Assembly (NCBI RefSeq): GCF_013409365.1
Contig: NZ_JACCBA010000001.1
Location: 7,502,001 to 7,566,000, forward strand
From: Actinomadura luteofluorescens
GTDB lineage: Bacteria; Actinomycetota; Actinomycetes; Streptosporangiales; Streptosporangiaceae
Direction of reading: 5' to 3'
DNA length: 64,000 nucleotides
Shown: piece after piece, positions 18,929 through 27,324 of the stretch
Layout: every line of letters starts with the position of its first letter
Position numbering within the stretch: position 1 is the first letter of the stretch
The notes under the pieces: generated by a model
The model's input: only the letters and a program-made list of their open reading frames with translations
Told to the model about the DNA's origin: nothing
Databases searched by the model: none
Made by a program: the position numbers and the translations under genes

Positions 18929-18958
18929 GTGGAATTGATCGAGGTGGACAGAGCCTAG
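18929..18958 (+). CDS. 9-residue leader peptide (uORF) of the ABC-F gene
   Basis: GTG GAA TTG ATC GAG GTG GAC AGA GCC TAG encodes fMet-ELIEVDRA. The stop codon's last base is the first base of a terminator-like hairpin (18958-18980). Antibiotic-inducible ABC-F genes in actinobacteria and firmicutes are often preceded by short uORFs on which drug-stalled ribosomes control a downstream terminator. This architecture fits that model. The peptide assignment is an inference from position and spacing. Confidence 0.55.
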   Translation: MELIEVDRA

Positions 18959-18980
18959 CCACCGAACTGCCGGTGGCTTT
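18958..18980 (+). terminator. attenuator hairpin between the uORF and the ABC-F gene
   Basis: GCCACCG (18958-18964) pairs with CGGTGGC (18971-18977), followed by TTT. A ribosome stalled in or at the end of the uORF would cover the left arm and prevent termination. A second hairpin GCGCAG/CTGCGC follows at about 18984-19001. Confidence 0.6.
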
Positions 18981-19063
18981 CCCGCGCAGCGACTCCTGCG
19001 CGAGTGAACGGTATTTCTCAACGCACGCGTGCACGTCCGCCTGTCCTGGGTGTTGACACCGCC

Positions 19064-19090
19064 GTGTGAATCTCGCCGGCACGTTCACAC
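19064..19090 (+). promoter_or_regulatory. second leader hairpin
   Basis: GTGTGAA (19064-19070) pairs with TTCACAC (19084-19090). It lies midway between the uORF and the ABC-F start and may be part of the same attenuation leader or an operator. The rest of the 331-bp gap (18899-19229) shows no further gene. Confidence 0.35.
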
Positions 19091-19229
19091 TGCACCGGCC
19101 CCGTCGAAGCATTCGCGCGCCAGCGGCGCCGCACGCGCCCGCGGGGCGTCTTCCGGGGCCGCCCTTCCGGCACAGAACTGATTCCTGTCACGTCTGCCGA
19201 CGGTTGACGGGAGAAAGAGAAATATCGCC

Positions 19230-20837
19230 ATGTCTACCAATTCCGCCATCACGCTCCGCGACCTGACCTTCGAGTGGCCCGACGGCTCCGTCGCGCTCGA
19301 CGGTGTCAGCGACACGTTCGGCACCGGCCGGACGGGCCTGATCGGCCGCAACGGCGTCGGCAAGTCGACCCTGCTCAAGCTCATCGCGGGTGAACTGCGC
19401 CCGACGTCGGGGCAGATCGACACCACGGGCGAGGTCGGGTACCTGCCGCAGTCCCTCACTCTGAGGCGGGACACCACGGTCTCCGAACTGCTCGGCATCC
19501 ACGGCGTCCTCGCGGCGATGAAGGCCGTCGAGTCCGGCGACGTCGACCAGCGCCACTTCGACGCGATCGGCGACGACTGGGACATCGAGTCCCGCGCCGA
19601 CGAGGCGCTGCACCAGATCGGCTTCTCCGCGGGCGACCTCGGCCGCCGCGTGGCCGAGGTGTCCGGCGGTGAGGCGATGCTGATCGCGATCACCGGGCTG
19701 CGCGTCCGGCGCACCCCGATCACGCTGCTCGACGAACCCACCAACAACCTCGACCGCCCGGCCCGCGCCCGGCTGGCCGAGCTCACCGACCAGTGGCCCG
19801 GGACGCTCGTCGTCGTGAGCCACGACCTCGAACTGCTGGAGCGCATGGACCACACCGCCGAACTCTTCGCAGGGGGGCTCGACACCTTCGGCGGCCCGTA
19901 CAGCGCGTGGAAGGAGCACCGGGAGAACGAGCAGGCGGCCGCGGTACAGGCGGCCCGCTCGGCCCAGCAGGCGCTCAAGGTCGAGAAACGCCAGCGCGCC
20001 GAGGCCGAGACGAAGCTCGCGCGCCGCGAGCGCACCGCGAGGAAGACGCAGAAGGACGGCGGGATCCCGAAGATCCTCGCCGGCAACCGGGCCAGCAAGG
20101 CGCAGGCGTCCGCGGGATCGATGCGGTCCACGCTCGACCACAAGGTGCAGGCCGCCCAGGCCGCCGTCGACGCGGCGGACGAGCGCGTCCGCGACGAGGA
20201 GCACATCCACCTCGTCCTCCCCGATCCGGGCGTTCCCCGCGGGCGGCGCATCGCCGAACTGGTGGACCAGAACCGGACCGTGGTGATCCAGGGCCCGGAA
20301 CGGGTGGCGCTCATCGGCGCGAACGGCACCGGGAAGTCGACTCTGATCGCGCAGCTCGTCCACGCCGCCGAACCGGTCCCGGGACGTCCGCGCGGCAGCC
20401 TGAGCACCGAGCTCGTCGGCTACCTTCCGCAGAGCCTCGACGGGATGGACGACGACGCCAGCGCGATGACCAACGTCCAGGCCGTCGCCCCGGGAACACC
20501 GCCCGGCACGATCCGCAACCAGCTCGCCCGGCTGCTACTGCGCGGTGACAGCGTGGACCGCCCGGTCAGCACGCTCTCAGGCGGAGAACGATTCCGCGTC
20601 TCTCTGGCCCGCCTCCTCCTCGCGGAGCCGCCCGCTCAGCTGCTGATCCTGGACGAGCCCACGAACAACCTCGACATCGCAAGCGTCGAGCAGCTCGCCG
20701 AAGCGCTCGACGCGTACCGGGGAGCACTCCTCATCGTCAGCCACGATCACGCCTTCCTCGAAAGGATCGGCGTCGACACCATCGTCGAACTCGACGGCGA
20801 CGGACGGATGCACCAGCGGCGGGACCTCGGCCTCTGA
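19230..20837 (+). CDS. ABC-F family ATP-binding protein (ribosome-protection type)
   Basis: The 535-aa soluble protein has two ABC domains. Domain 1 has Walker A GRNGVGKST (residues 39-47), signature SGGEAMLIA and Walker B LLDEPTNNLD. Domain 2 has GANGTGKST, SGGERFRVS and LILDEPTNNLD. They are joined by a charged helical linker (about 225-310, with KTQKDGGIPKILAGNRASKAQ). No transmembrane segment is present. ABC-F proteins bind the ribosomal E site; antibiotic-resistance members displace MLS/pleuromutilin-type drugs. GGGAGAAAGAG precedes the ATG. The uORF and attenuator upstream favour a resistance-type role, which remains an inference. Confidence 0.88.
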   Translation: MSTNSAITLRDLTFEWPDGSVALDGVSDTFGTGRTGLIGRNGVGKSTLLKLIAGELRPTSGQIDTTGEVGYLPQSLTLRRDTTVSELLGIHGVLAAMKAVESGDVDQRHFDAIGDDWDIESRADEALHQIGFSAGDLGRRVAEVSGGEAMLIAITGLRVRRTPITLLDEPTNNLDRPARARLAELTDQWPGTLVVVSHDLELLERMDHTAELFAGGLDTFGGPYSAWKEHRENEQAAAVQAARSAQQALKVEKRQRAEAETKLARRERTARKTQKDGGIPKILAGNRASKAQASAGSMRSTLDHKVQAAQAAVDAADERVRDEEHIHLVLPDPGVPRGRRIAELVDQNRTVVIQGPERVALIGANGTGKSTLIAQLVHAAEPVPGRPRGSLSTELVGYLPQSLDGMDDDASAMTNVQAVAPGTPPGTIRNQLARLLLRGDSVDRPVSTLSGGERFRVSLARLLLAEPPAQLLILDEPTNNLDIASVEQLAEALDAYRGALLIVSHDHAFLERIGVDTIVELDGDGRMHQRRDLGL

Positions 20838-20841
20838 GAGA

Positions 20842-21642
20842 TCAGGGCTTGCGGCCGACGCCGCCCGTCATGAAGCGGACGTCGATGGTGCTGGCGTCCA
20901 GGACGGGCTCGTCGGGACGCCACAGCGGGAGCGGGACGAGGCCGGGCGACAGGATCTCGAGGCCGTCGAAGAAGGCGGCCAGCTCGGCGGGGGTGCGGAC
21001 GCGGCCGCTGCCGAGCTGCTCCAGGAGCTGCTTCTCCAGCGCGACGGACTCGGGGGCGTCGCCCAGCCGGGTGAAGTTGGTGATGAAGAAGAAGGAGCCG
21101 CTGGGCATCGCGTCCCGCAGCACCTGGACGATCCGGCCGGGCTTCTCGTCGTCGGCGAGGTGGTGCAGGATCCCGACGAGCATCACGCAGACGGGCCGGT
21201 CGAAGTCGATCAGCGCGCGGACGTCCGGCCGGCCGAGAAGGTCTTCGGGCCGCCGGATGTCCGCGGTCACCACGGTGGTGTTGGCGTTGTCCGCCAGGAT
21301 CGCCCGCCCGTGCGCCAGCACGATCGGATCGATGTCGACGTACACCACGTGGGCCTGCGGGTTGACCTCCTGGGCGACCTCGTGGGTGTTGCGGACGGTC
21401 GGCAGCCCCGATCCCAGGTCGAGGAACTGGGTGATCCCCTCCTCGGCGGCGAGATGGCGGACGACGCGGTGCAGCATCGCGCGGTTGTGCAGGGCGATGG
21501 CCCGCAGCTCCGGCATGATCGAGAGGCTGGCCTCGGCCACGGCCCGGTCCACCTCGTAGTTGTCCTTGCCGCCGAGCATCACGTCGTAGACGCGTGCCGC
21601 GGTCGGAACGCCGGTGGGGATCTGCGGGGACGACTCGGCCAT
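20842..21642 (-). CDS. DUF574 SAM-dependent methyltransferase (paralog 2)
   Basis: The 266-aa protein carries AARVYDVMLGGKDNYEVDRAV, FLDLGSGLPTVRNTHEVAQEV, VYVDIDPIVLAHGRAIL and a C-terminal AAFFDGLEILSPGLVPLPLWRPD. The ATG at 21642 has GAGG six bases upstream; alternatives at 21648 and TTG 21654 are less well placed. It is clearly related to, but diverged from, the protein at 12.3 kb. The substrate is unknown for the family. It converges on the ABC-F gene with a 4-bp gap. Confidence 0.92.
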   Translation of the reverse strand: MAESSPQIPTGVPTAARVYDVMLGGKDNYEVDRAVAEASLSIMPELRAIALHNRAMLHRVVRHLAAEEGITQFLDLGSGLPTVRNTHEVAQEVNPQAHVVYVDIDPIVLAHGRAILADNANTTVVTADIRRPEDLLGRPDVRALIDFDRPVCVMLVGILHHLADDEKPGRIVQVLRDAMPSGSFFFITNFTRLGDAPESVALEKQLLEQLGSGRVRTPAELAAFFDGLEILSPGLVPLPLWRPDEPVLDASTIDVRFMTGGVGRKP

Positions 21643-22083
21643 GTGCATCCTCAAGGCTCAGGAGAACTTGCCCCGCATCGTAGCTTCACGGAGCCGAGCA
21701 AAATGCGAAAAACCCCGTACCAACGGGCTTTCCGCGAAGCGCAGGGGCCGGCCCCGAGCCGCGGAGGCGGCAACGCTGGCCGGTGCGCAGCACCCCGGCG
21801 CCCCGTCCCTGGACGATCAGGTCCGCCGGCGCCGGCGCCTGCCGGTGGACGGCGGGGCCGGTCTGGAACCGCTACCGGGCATCGCGATCGCGGCCGCGGG
21901 CGTCGGCGGGGCTCGCCGCCCCGGATTCGCCCCGGCACTTCGTCGATGATCTGGCGTAGTTCTCCTCCGCATTGTCTGAACAGAGCCACAAGGCGTTGCC
22001 GTATTCTCCTGTGGCTTTCCGTGCTGCGGTTTGGATGCCTGCTTGATGTGGGCAATCGCCAGGGCGATGAAAAGGATTCGCCC
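21643..22083. other. non-coding stretch with a small hairpin and lower-GC patch
   Basis: This stretch holds a CCCGT/ACGGG hairpin (21714-21727) flanked by A5 and CTTT that could terminate either strand. Beyond it, about 21960-22080 is visibly less GC-rich than its surroundings. I see no supportable complete gene. The patch leads into the WD40 remnant and is probably eroded or acquired DNA. Confidence 0.4.
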
Positions 22084-22173
22084 GACGTCACCGAGTTGAC
22101 GTACAGCCGGGACGGCTCGATGCTGGCCGCCGCCAGCGACGACATCGTGATGCTGCTGAAGAAGCGACGGTAA
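22084..22173 (+). pseudogene. WD40-repeat remnant (C-terminal fragment)
   Basis: The last 29 codons before the TAA at 22171-22173 read D-VTELTYSRDGSMLAAASDD-IVMLLKKRR. This is a typical WD40 blade (hydrophobic strand, S.DG..LA..SDD) cut off before the usual W. No start codon with a ribosome-binding site or upstream blades are visible. It is most likely the tail of a degraded WD40 protein. Confidence 0.45.
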
Positions 22174-22178
22174 AGGCT

Positions 22179-22940
22179 TCAGATCTCGTGTTCCATGCTC
22201 ACGATCGCGGCGGGTAGGTAGCCGGAGACCACGGGGATCTCCCAGCCGAGTTCACGGTGCGCGTGGCAGGTCAGCGCGAGGATGTCGATGGGGACCTGCT
22301 TGCTGACGCTGTCCTGCTCGTCGCCGGCGGTGTAGTGCTCGCGGAACTCCTCCAGGGCGTCGACCAGTGCCGCCACGAACCCGTCCCGGTCTCCGGCCAC
22401 GAGTTGTGACAGCAGGACGGTGAACGGCCACAGGGTGCTCGGCTGGGCGGCCGCGGCGTTCCGGACGGCGGCCAGCGCCCGGTCCATGGCAGGACGGGCG
22501 GGCTCGTCCCTCAGGTAGGCGCGGAGCGCGACATGGAAGGCGTGGTGGGCGGGCGCGCACCATTCCGATGCCAGGGCGTCGGGGTCGATGCCCAGCAGGA
22601 GGCCGCGCCGTTCCTCCGAGCCGGTGATCAACGCGAGCGCGATCGCGTGGTGCCATTCGTAGTTGGACAGGTCTTCGGGCTCGATGGAGGAGGTGGTCAT
22701 GGGCGCGGTACGGCCGCCGATGGTGATCTCCACCGTTTCGCCGGGCGCCGTCGCCGTCCGGAACGCCGCGGCGTAGAACTCCGACGCCAACTCCAGCGCC
22801 TCCCGAGAACGCGGGTCGCGCCCTTGCGGATCGGATTCGGCGCGGAACTGGAACCGGAGGACCTGTTTCCAGCCGTCCCAGGCCAGGGAGTGGGGGATCC
22901 TCTTCCTCGACGCCGGCGGGGTCCAAGCGTTCTCGACCAT
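22179..22940 (-). CDS. Imm49-like immunity protein (second of a tandem pair)
   Basis: The 253-aa protein resembles the immunity-49 family: YEWHHAIALALITGSEERRGLLLGIDPDAL, the AFHVALRAYLRDEPARPAMDRALAAV helix, LVAGDRDGFVAALVDALEEFREHYTAGDE, and the terminal LALTCHAHRELGWEIPVVSGYLP. Imm49 proteins neutralise polymorphic toxins, yet no toxin gene is beside it. The ATG abuts GGAG with no spacer, and its frame is open upstream with no better start, so it may depend on coupling or be the second half of a frameshifted fusion. Confidence 0.72.
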   Translation of the reverse strand: MVENAWTPPASRKRIPHSLAWDGWKQVLRFQFRAESDPQGRDPRSREALELASEFYAAAFRTATAPGETVEITIGGRTAPMTTSSIEPEDLSNYEWHHAIALALITGSEERRGLLLGIDPDALASEWCAPAHHAFHVALRAYLRDEPARPAMDRALAAVRNAAAAQPSTLWPFTVLLSQLVAGDRDGFVAALVDALEEFREHYTAGDEQDSVSKQVPIDILALTCHAHRELGWEIPVVSGYLPAAIVSMEHEI

Positions 22941-22983
22941 CTCCGGCGTCTCGGCGTCGTGGTAGGCGAGCGCCTCGGAATGG

Positions 22984-23586
22984 TCATCGAACGATGGCGG
23001 TGAGCGCGAGCGGTGCCGGCGGCAGCAGGGTGCGGGGACGCGGGTCCTCGCCCCGCGGTTGGGCGAGCACGGCCGCGATCGCCGTCCAGAAGGCGTCCTG
23101 GTCGCCCGTGGCCAGGGCGTGCAGGGCCCGCTCCGCGTCGGTGCCGGGCGTCCCGATGAGGTCGCCGGCGCGCCCGCCGTCGCCGAAGACCAGGTCGCTC
23201 AGGGCCCGGCTGAAGGGAGAAAAGGCGTCCCCGGCCGTGCGTTCGAACGTCACCCAGCACTTTCGCGGGTCGCCCACCAGGACGCACAGGTACAGCGCCT
23301 CCTGCCAGTCCCTCTCGAACACGCCGCGCGGAGACCCGTCGTCCTCCGGCGCCGGTTCGTAGGAGACGCCGGTGCGGGTGTAGGGGATCATGACGCTCAC
23401 CGGCGGGCCCGCCGGATCGGCCAGTTCCAGGGCGCCCAGATGCGCTTCGGCGGCCGAGCGGAGCGCCATCCAGGCGTCCCGGTCGATCCGCGGGTCCTCC
23501 ACCGACCGGGCTCCGGCGTAGTCCTCGGTCGCCTCGCGCAGCCGTTTCGCGCCGATTTGATGCCGCTCGATCCTCATGCCCGACAC
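22984..23586 (-). CDS. Imm49-like protein, C-terminally shortened
   Basis: The 200-aa product has WQEALYLCVLVGDPRKCWVTF, FSPFSRALSDLVFGD and HALATGDQDAFWTAIAAVLAQPRGEDP, which align in order with the downstream Imm49 protein. It stops at PLALTAIVR, where family members continue with an aromatic-rich GW...YLP tail. Reading the next nucleotides in the downstream gene's frame gives FDDHSEALAYHDAE before that gene's ATG, so a frameshift between the two is possible. The GTG at 23586 or the ATG at 23577 could start translation. Confidence 0.6.
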   Translation of the reverse strand: MSGMRIERHQIGAKRLREATEDYAGARSVEDPRIDRDAWMALRSAAEAHLGALELADPAGPPVSVMIPYTRTGVSYEPAPEDDGSPRGVFERDWQEALYLCVLVGDPRKCWVTFERTAGDAFSPFSRALSDLVFGDGGRAGDLIGTPGTDAERALHALATGDQDAFWTAIAAVLAQPRGEDPRPRTLLPPAPLALTAIVR

Positions 23587-23723
23587 CCCGTCTCCGTCCG
23601 GAGCGAGCCTAAAGCGCCGATAGTGAGCGATCAGTCCTGTTCGCCATATGTCGCCAACAGTCGGTGGTGGACCAGTGCGTCGTAGACGGCCCCCGGGTGG
23701 CCGGTTCGTGGCAGAGTGGCGGG

Positions 23724-24458
23724 ATGCCTGGTGCTCGGTACGGGATGGACGCGCCCTACGGGTTCGGCTTCGTGGGCTTGGTCGTGCTGGGTTTCTGGGG
23801 GACCGGGCTGGTGATGGCGGTCACCGCCGATCTGGCCGCCGCGCTGCCCGCGCTGGTCTCCGGCACCCTGCTGGCGGGATGCCTGGCCCTGAGCCTGCAC
23901 GTCACGCTGCGCGGCAAGTTCCTGGTCTGGCGGGACGTGCTGGACGAGTTGGACCTGCGTGGCGACGAACGGCTGCTCGACCTCGGCTGCGGACGCGGCG
24001 CCGTCCTGTTGGCCGCCGCCCGGCACCTCCCGCAGGGCCGGGCGGTCGGCGTGGACCTGTGGCGCGGACGGGACCAGTCCGGCAACACCCCGGCGGCGAC
24101 CCTGCGCAACGCCCGCGCCGAAGGCGTCGCCGACCGCGTCCACGTGCAGGGGGGCGACCTGCGCAGGCTCCCGTACGCGGAGGCGAGCTTCGACCTGGTC
24201 GTGTCCAGCCTGACGGTGCACACCATCTTCGGCGCGGACGCCCGCGCCCAGGCGATCGCCGAGGCGTACCGGGTGCTGCGGCCGGGCGGCCGCCTGCTGA
24301 TCGCCGACCTGGCGCGGACCCCCCGCGAGTACGCAGCGGTGCTGACCCGGCTGGACGCCCAGGACATCCACGTGCGCGGCCTCGGCTGGCGCGCGTGGTG
24401 GGGCAGCCCATGGGTCCCGACCCGCCTGCTCACCGCCCGCAAACCAGCCACCCCCTGA
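23724..24458 (+). CDS. membrane-anchored class I SAM-dependent methyltransferase
   Basis: The 244-aa protein begins with two transmembrane helices (about residues 12-55: GFVGLVVLGFWGTGLVMAV and LPALVSGTLLAGCLALSLHV). A Rossmann methyltransferase follows with LLDLGCGRGAVLLAAA (motif I), AVGVDLW (motif II), FDLVVSSLTVHTIF (motif IV) and EAYRVLRPGGRLLIADL. The substrate is unknown. The ATG at 23724 has only a weak GGCGGG upstream. Divergent from the Imm49 pair. Confidence 0.82.
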   Translation: MPGARYGMDAPYGFGFVGLVVLGFWGTGLVMAVTADLAAALPALVSGTLLAGCLALSLHVTLRGKFLVWRDVLDELDLRGDERLLDLGCGRGAVLLAAARHLPQGRAVGVDLWRGRDQSGNTPAATLRNARAEGVADRVHVQGGDLRRLPYAEASFDLVVSSLTVHTIFGADARAQAIAEAYRVLRPGGRLLIADLARTPREYAAVLTRLDAQDIHVRGLGWRAWWGSPWVPTRLLTARKPATP

Positions 24459-24460
24459 AC

Positions 24461-24508
24461 AATCGGCGGGCCCACCTCCACCGTCATCGCGGTGTCGTGA
24501 GGCCGATT
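24461..24508. terminator. inverted repeat between convergent genes
   Basis: AATCGGC (24461-24467) and GCCGATT (24502-24508) can pair across 34 nt just after the methyltransferase stop. It is a weak terminator candidate. Confidence 0.3.
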
Positions 24509-24545
24509 AATGTCTCACCTCAGGACATTGACCTCAGGCGAGAAT

Positions 24546-26171
24546 TCAGCCGACCTTCGGGGTGGCGCGGTCGATGATCGGGGCGACGTCCAGGCCTGGT
24601 GGGAGGGTGCCGAAGGCGCCGCCCCAGTCGCCGGCCAGGCGGGTCGCGCAGAAGGCGTCGGCTACGGCCAGGTGACCGTGTCTGAACAGCAGTGATGCCT
24701 GTAGGACTAGTGCCAGGCGCTCGGCTACTCGGCGGGCGCGGTACTCGATTGTGGACGTGTCGGTGAAGCTTTCCTTGGTCTCCTTGATAGCCGCGTCTAG
24801 GCGCTTGTCGGCCCCTTGGGAGAGGGCTACTTCTTCGAAGAATGCCTCTAGGGTTTGCGGTTCGCGTAGCGTGGCGCGGAGGAGATCGAGGGCGGCTACG
24901 TTGCCGGAGCCCTCCCAGATGGAGTTCAGGGGGGACTCGCGGAAGAGGCGGGGCATGCCGGACTCTTCTACGTAGCCGTTGCCGCCCAGGCATTCGAGGG
25001 CCTCGGCGGCGTGCGCGGGCCAGCGCTTGCAGATCCAGTACTTGCTGACGGCCAGGCCGAGGCGCTTGAAGGCGGTCTCGGACTCGTTGCCGCGCACCGA
25101 GCGGTCGGTGGCGCCCGCGAGGCGCAGCATCGTGGTCGTGGCGGCCTCGGACTCGATCGCGAGGTCCGCCAGGACGTTGCGCATCAGCGGCTGGTCGATC
25201 AGCGGGCGGCCGAACGCCGAGCGGTGCGCCGCATGGTGCGCGGCGGTGGTCACGCCGAGCCGCATTCCGGACGCGGCGCCGATCACGCAGTCCAGGCGGG
25301 TCATGTTGACCATCTCGATGATGGTGCGGACGCCGCGGCCCTCGTCCCCGACCCGCCACGCGACCGCCTCGTCGTACTCCACCTCGGAGGACGCGTTGGA
25401 CCTGTTGCCGAGCTTGTCCTTCAGCCGCATCAGGCGCAGCGGGTTGAGGCCGCCGTCCGGCAGGACGCGGGGGACGAGGAAGCAGGTCAGGCCGCCGGGC
25501 GCCTGGGCGAGGGTGAGGAACACGTCGCACATCGGGGCGCTGGTGAACCACTTGTGGCCGACGAGCCGGTACGTCCCGTCCGGCTGGGGGGCGGCCGTGG
25601 TGGTGTTGGCGCGGACGTCCGAGCCGCCCTGCTTCTCGGTCATGGACATGCCGGCGAGGAGCGCGGTCTTGGTGAGCGGGGGCCGCAGCCCGAAGTCGTA
25701 CTCCGGCCTGGCCAGGAGCGGCTCGTACTGGGCGGCCAGCTCCGGTGACTGCCGCAGGGCCGGGACGGCGGCGTAGGTCATCGAGACGGGGCAGCCGTGG
25801 CCCGCGTCGACGCGCCAGGTGTAGAACTTCGCGGCGCGGGCGACGTGGGCGCCCTCGCGTGTGTCGGTCCACGCCGAGCCGTGCAGGCCGTGCGTCACGG
25901 CGACGGTCATCAGCTCGTGCCACGCCGGGTGGAACTCGACCTCGTCGATTCGGTGCCCGCAGCGGTCATGGGTGCGCAGGACGGGCGGGTGCTCGTTGGC
26001 GAGGCGTCCCCACTCCTGGGCCCGCACGGTGCCGGCCAGGCGGCCGAGCTCGCGCACCTCGGCCTCGGCCCATCCGGCGCCCTCGCGGTGCAGCCCGTCC
26101 AGCAGGGCCGCGTCGTCGGACACGTCGTGCCCGGCGAGCGGGGGGACCTGGTTGAACACCTCGTGCGTCAC
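24546..26171 (-). CDS. aidB: AidB-like acyl-CoA dehydrogenase family flavoprotein
   Basis: The 541-aa protein opens THEVFNQVPPLAGHD and carries MSMTEKQGGSDVRANTT, LVGHKWFTSAPMCDVFLTLAQ and LKDKLGNRSNASSEVEYDEA, all characteristic of AidB. The ECLGGNGYVEESGMPRLFRESPLNSIWEGSGNV motif follows. AidB binds FAD and DNA and takes part in the adaptive response to alkylation. The GTG at 26171 has GGGAG at a good distance. Codons over roughly 24660-24990 are less GC-biased (CTA, ACT, GAA) than in the rest of the gene. No ada or alkB lies nearby. Confidence 0.9.
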   Translation of the reverse strand: MTHEVFNQVPPLAGHDVSDDAALLDGLHREGAGWAEAEVRELGRLAGTVRAQEWGRLANEHPPVLRTHDRCGHRIDEVEFHPAWHELMTVAVTHGLHGSAWTDTREGAHVARAAKFYTWRVDAGHGCPVSMTYAAVPALRQSPELAAQYEPLLARPEYDFGLRPPLTKTALLAGMSMTEKQGGSDVRANTTTAAPQPDGTYRLVGHKWFTSAPMCDVFLTLAQAPGGLTCFLVPRVLPDGGLNPLRLMRLKDKLGNRSNASSEVEYDEAVAWRVGDEGRGVRTIIEMVNMTRLDCVIGAASGMRLGVTTAAHHAAHRSAFGRPLIDQPLMRNVLADLAIESEAATTTMLRLAGATDRSVRGNESETAFKRLGLAVSKYWICKRWPAHAAEALECLGGNGYVEESGMPRLFRESPLNSIWEGSGNVAALDLLRATLREPQTLEAFFEEVALSQGADKRLDAAIKETKESFTDTSTIEYRARRVAERLALVLQASLLFRHGHLAVADAFCATRLAGDWGGAFGTLPPGLDVAPIIDRATPKVG

Positions 26172-26253
26172 GCGCTCTCCCAACGTTCAGGCCGTCGACC
26201 CGCAGAATACAGAACGCGGTTCGGGCATCAGGTTGATCATGCTCGTGGGGTGG

Positions 26254-26271
26254 GAGGACGTCCATCCTCCT
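26254..26271. promoter_or_regulatory. short hairpin in a divergent promoter region
   Basis: GGAGGA (26254-26259) pairs with TCCTCC (26266-26271). It sits in the 168-bp gap between aidB and the DUF1707 gene and may be an operator. Confidence 0.25.
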
Positions 26272-26339
26272 CAGGTGGTGTGGCGATCTCGTCCGCGCGG
26301 CGGATTGTCCGGCGCCGCCAGGGGCATACCGTCGGAATC

Positions 26340-27059
26340 ATGAGTCAGTCCGGTCCGCATCCCGAGCGGCCCGCCCCGTGCCGCCCGCCAGAGCGGCGGC
26401 GGGACGCCGGCCCCGCCCCCGAGCCGGTCGACGTGACGACCGCGCCCGGCACCGGGCGGACGTCCGACACGGTGCGGGCGTCCGACGCCGAGCGCGAGGC
26501 CGTCGTCGAGCGGCTGCGGATCGCCTCGGTGGAGGGGCGGCTCACCTTCGAGGAGCTGACCGAGCGCACCGAGGCCGCCTACGCGGCCGTCGCGCGCGGC
26601 GACCTCGAACTCATCACCGCCGACCTGCCCGGCATGGGCGCGCCCGGCGCCAACCCCGCGCCCGCGCAGGTCAAGCGCAGGTTCAGTGCGGTCATGGGGG
26701 ACTGCAAGGAGCGCATCGTCGGCCGCATCGACGGCCCGCTGGAGGCCGTGTCGGTGATGGGCGACGTCGAACTCGACCTGCGCGGCGCCCAGGTCCCCAC
26801 CGGCGAGGTGCACATCGCCGTGACCGCCGTGATGGGCGACGTCAAGATCATCGTCCCGGACGGCGTCAGCATCGTGCTGACCGGGCACAACTTCCTCGGC
26901 GACCGGCGGGTCGCGGTCCGCGACCCGCATCCCGGCGCCCGCGTCCCCGTCGTGCGCGTCACCGCGCACGCCGTGATGGGCGACATCAAGATCGTCGACG
27001 ACGCGCACCACGGCCCGCTCCGCAACGCCCTCACCACCTGGTGGAAGGACCGCCGTTAG
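26340..27059 (+). CDS. DUF1707 and LiaF-like C-terminal domain protein
   Basis: The 239-aa protein has a Pro/Arg-rich N-terminus. A DUF1707 domain follows (about residues 45-90: VRASDAEREAVVERLRIASVEGRLTFEELTERTEAAYAA). The C-terminus is a beta-helical DUF2154/LiaF-type domain with three repeats of a V-MGD-VK/I/E pattern (SAVMGDCKERI, VSVMGDVELDL, TAVMGDVKIIV, HAVMGDIKIVD). DUF1707 proteins are common in actinobacteria; the LiaF-like domain is linked to cell-envelope stress sensing. CATACC about 8 nt before the ATG suggests a leaderless transcript. Confidence 0.85.
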   Translation: MSQSGPHPERPAPCRPPERRRDAGPAPEPVDVTTAPGTGRTSDTVRASDAEREAVVERLRIASVEGRLTFEELTERTEAAYAAVARGDLELITADLPGMGAPGANPAPAQVKRRFSAVMGDCKERIVGRIDGPLEAVSVMGDVELDLRGAQVPTGEVHIAVTAVMGDVKIIVPDGVSIVLTGHNFLGDRRVAVRDPHPGARVPVVRVTAHAVMGDIKIVDDAHHGPLRNALTTWWKDRR

Positions 27060-27067
27060 GGGTGGGG

Positions 27068-27283
27068 TCAGCGGGTGTCGTCGTGCGCTTCGGCCTCTTC
27101 GACGCCCTCCTCGTCGGGCTGCAGCGTGTCGGGGTGCTCGTATCTCACGCCGGGGGTGCCGGTGCCGCTGGTCCGCTCCCCGCCCGGGACGGTGCGGCCG
27201 CGGGCGTCGGAGCGCTCGTTCACCGGGGCGAAGCGGCGGTCGTCGGTCTCTTCGGGCTCATGGCCGGTCTCCTCGCGCGTCAT
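27068..27283 (-). CDS. small hydrophilic protein of unknown function
   Basis: The 71-aa product is strongly acidic and polar (starts MTREETGHEPEETDDRR, ends EEAEAHDDTR) and probably unstructured. An ATG at 27295 would add four residues. It is 41 bp downstream of the chelatase gene on the same strand, so it could be the last gene of the sulfite operon. I do not recognise a family. Confidence 0.4.
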   Translation of the reverse strand: MTREETGHEPEETDDRRFAPVNERSDARGRTVPGGERTSGTGTPGVRYEHPDTLQPDEEGVEEAEAHDDTR

Positions 27284-27324
27284 GGCCGTCCGCATACCCG
27301 GCGACCGGCGCCTCGAACGCCCGG

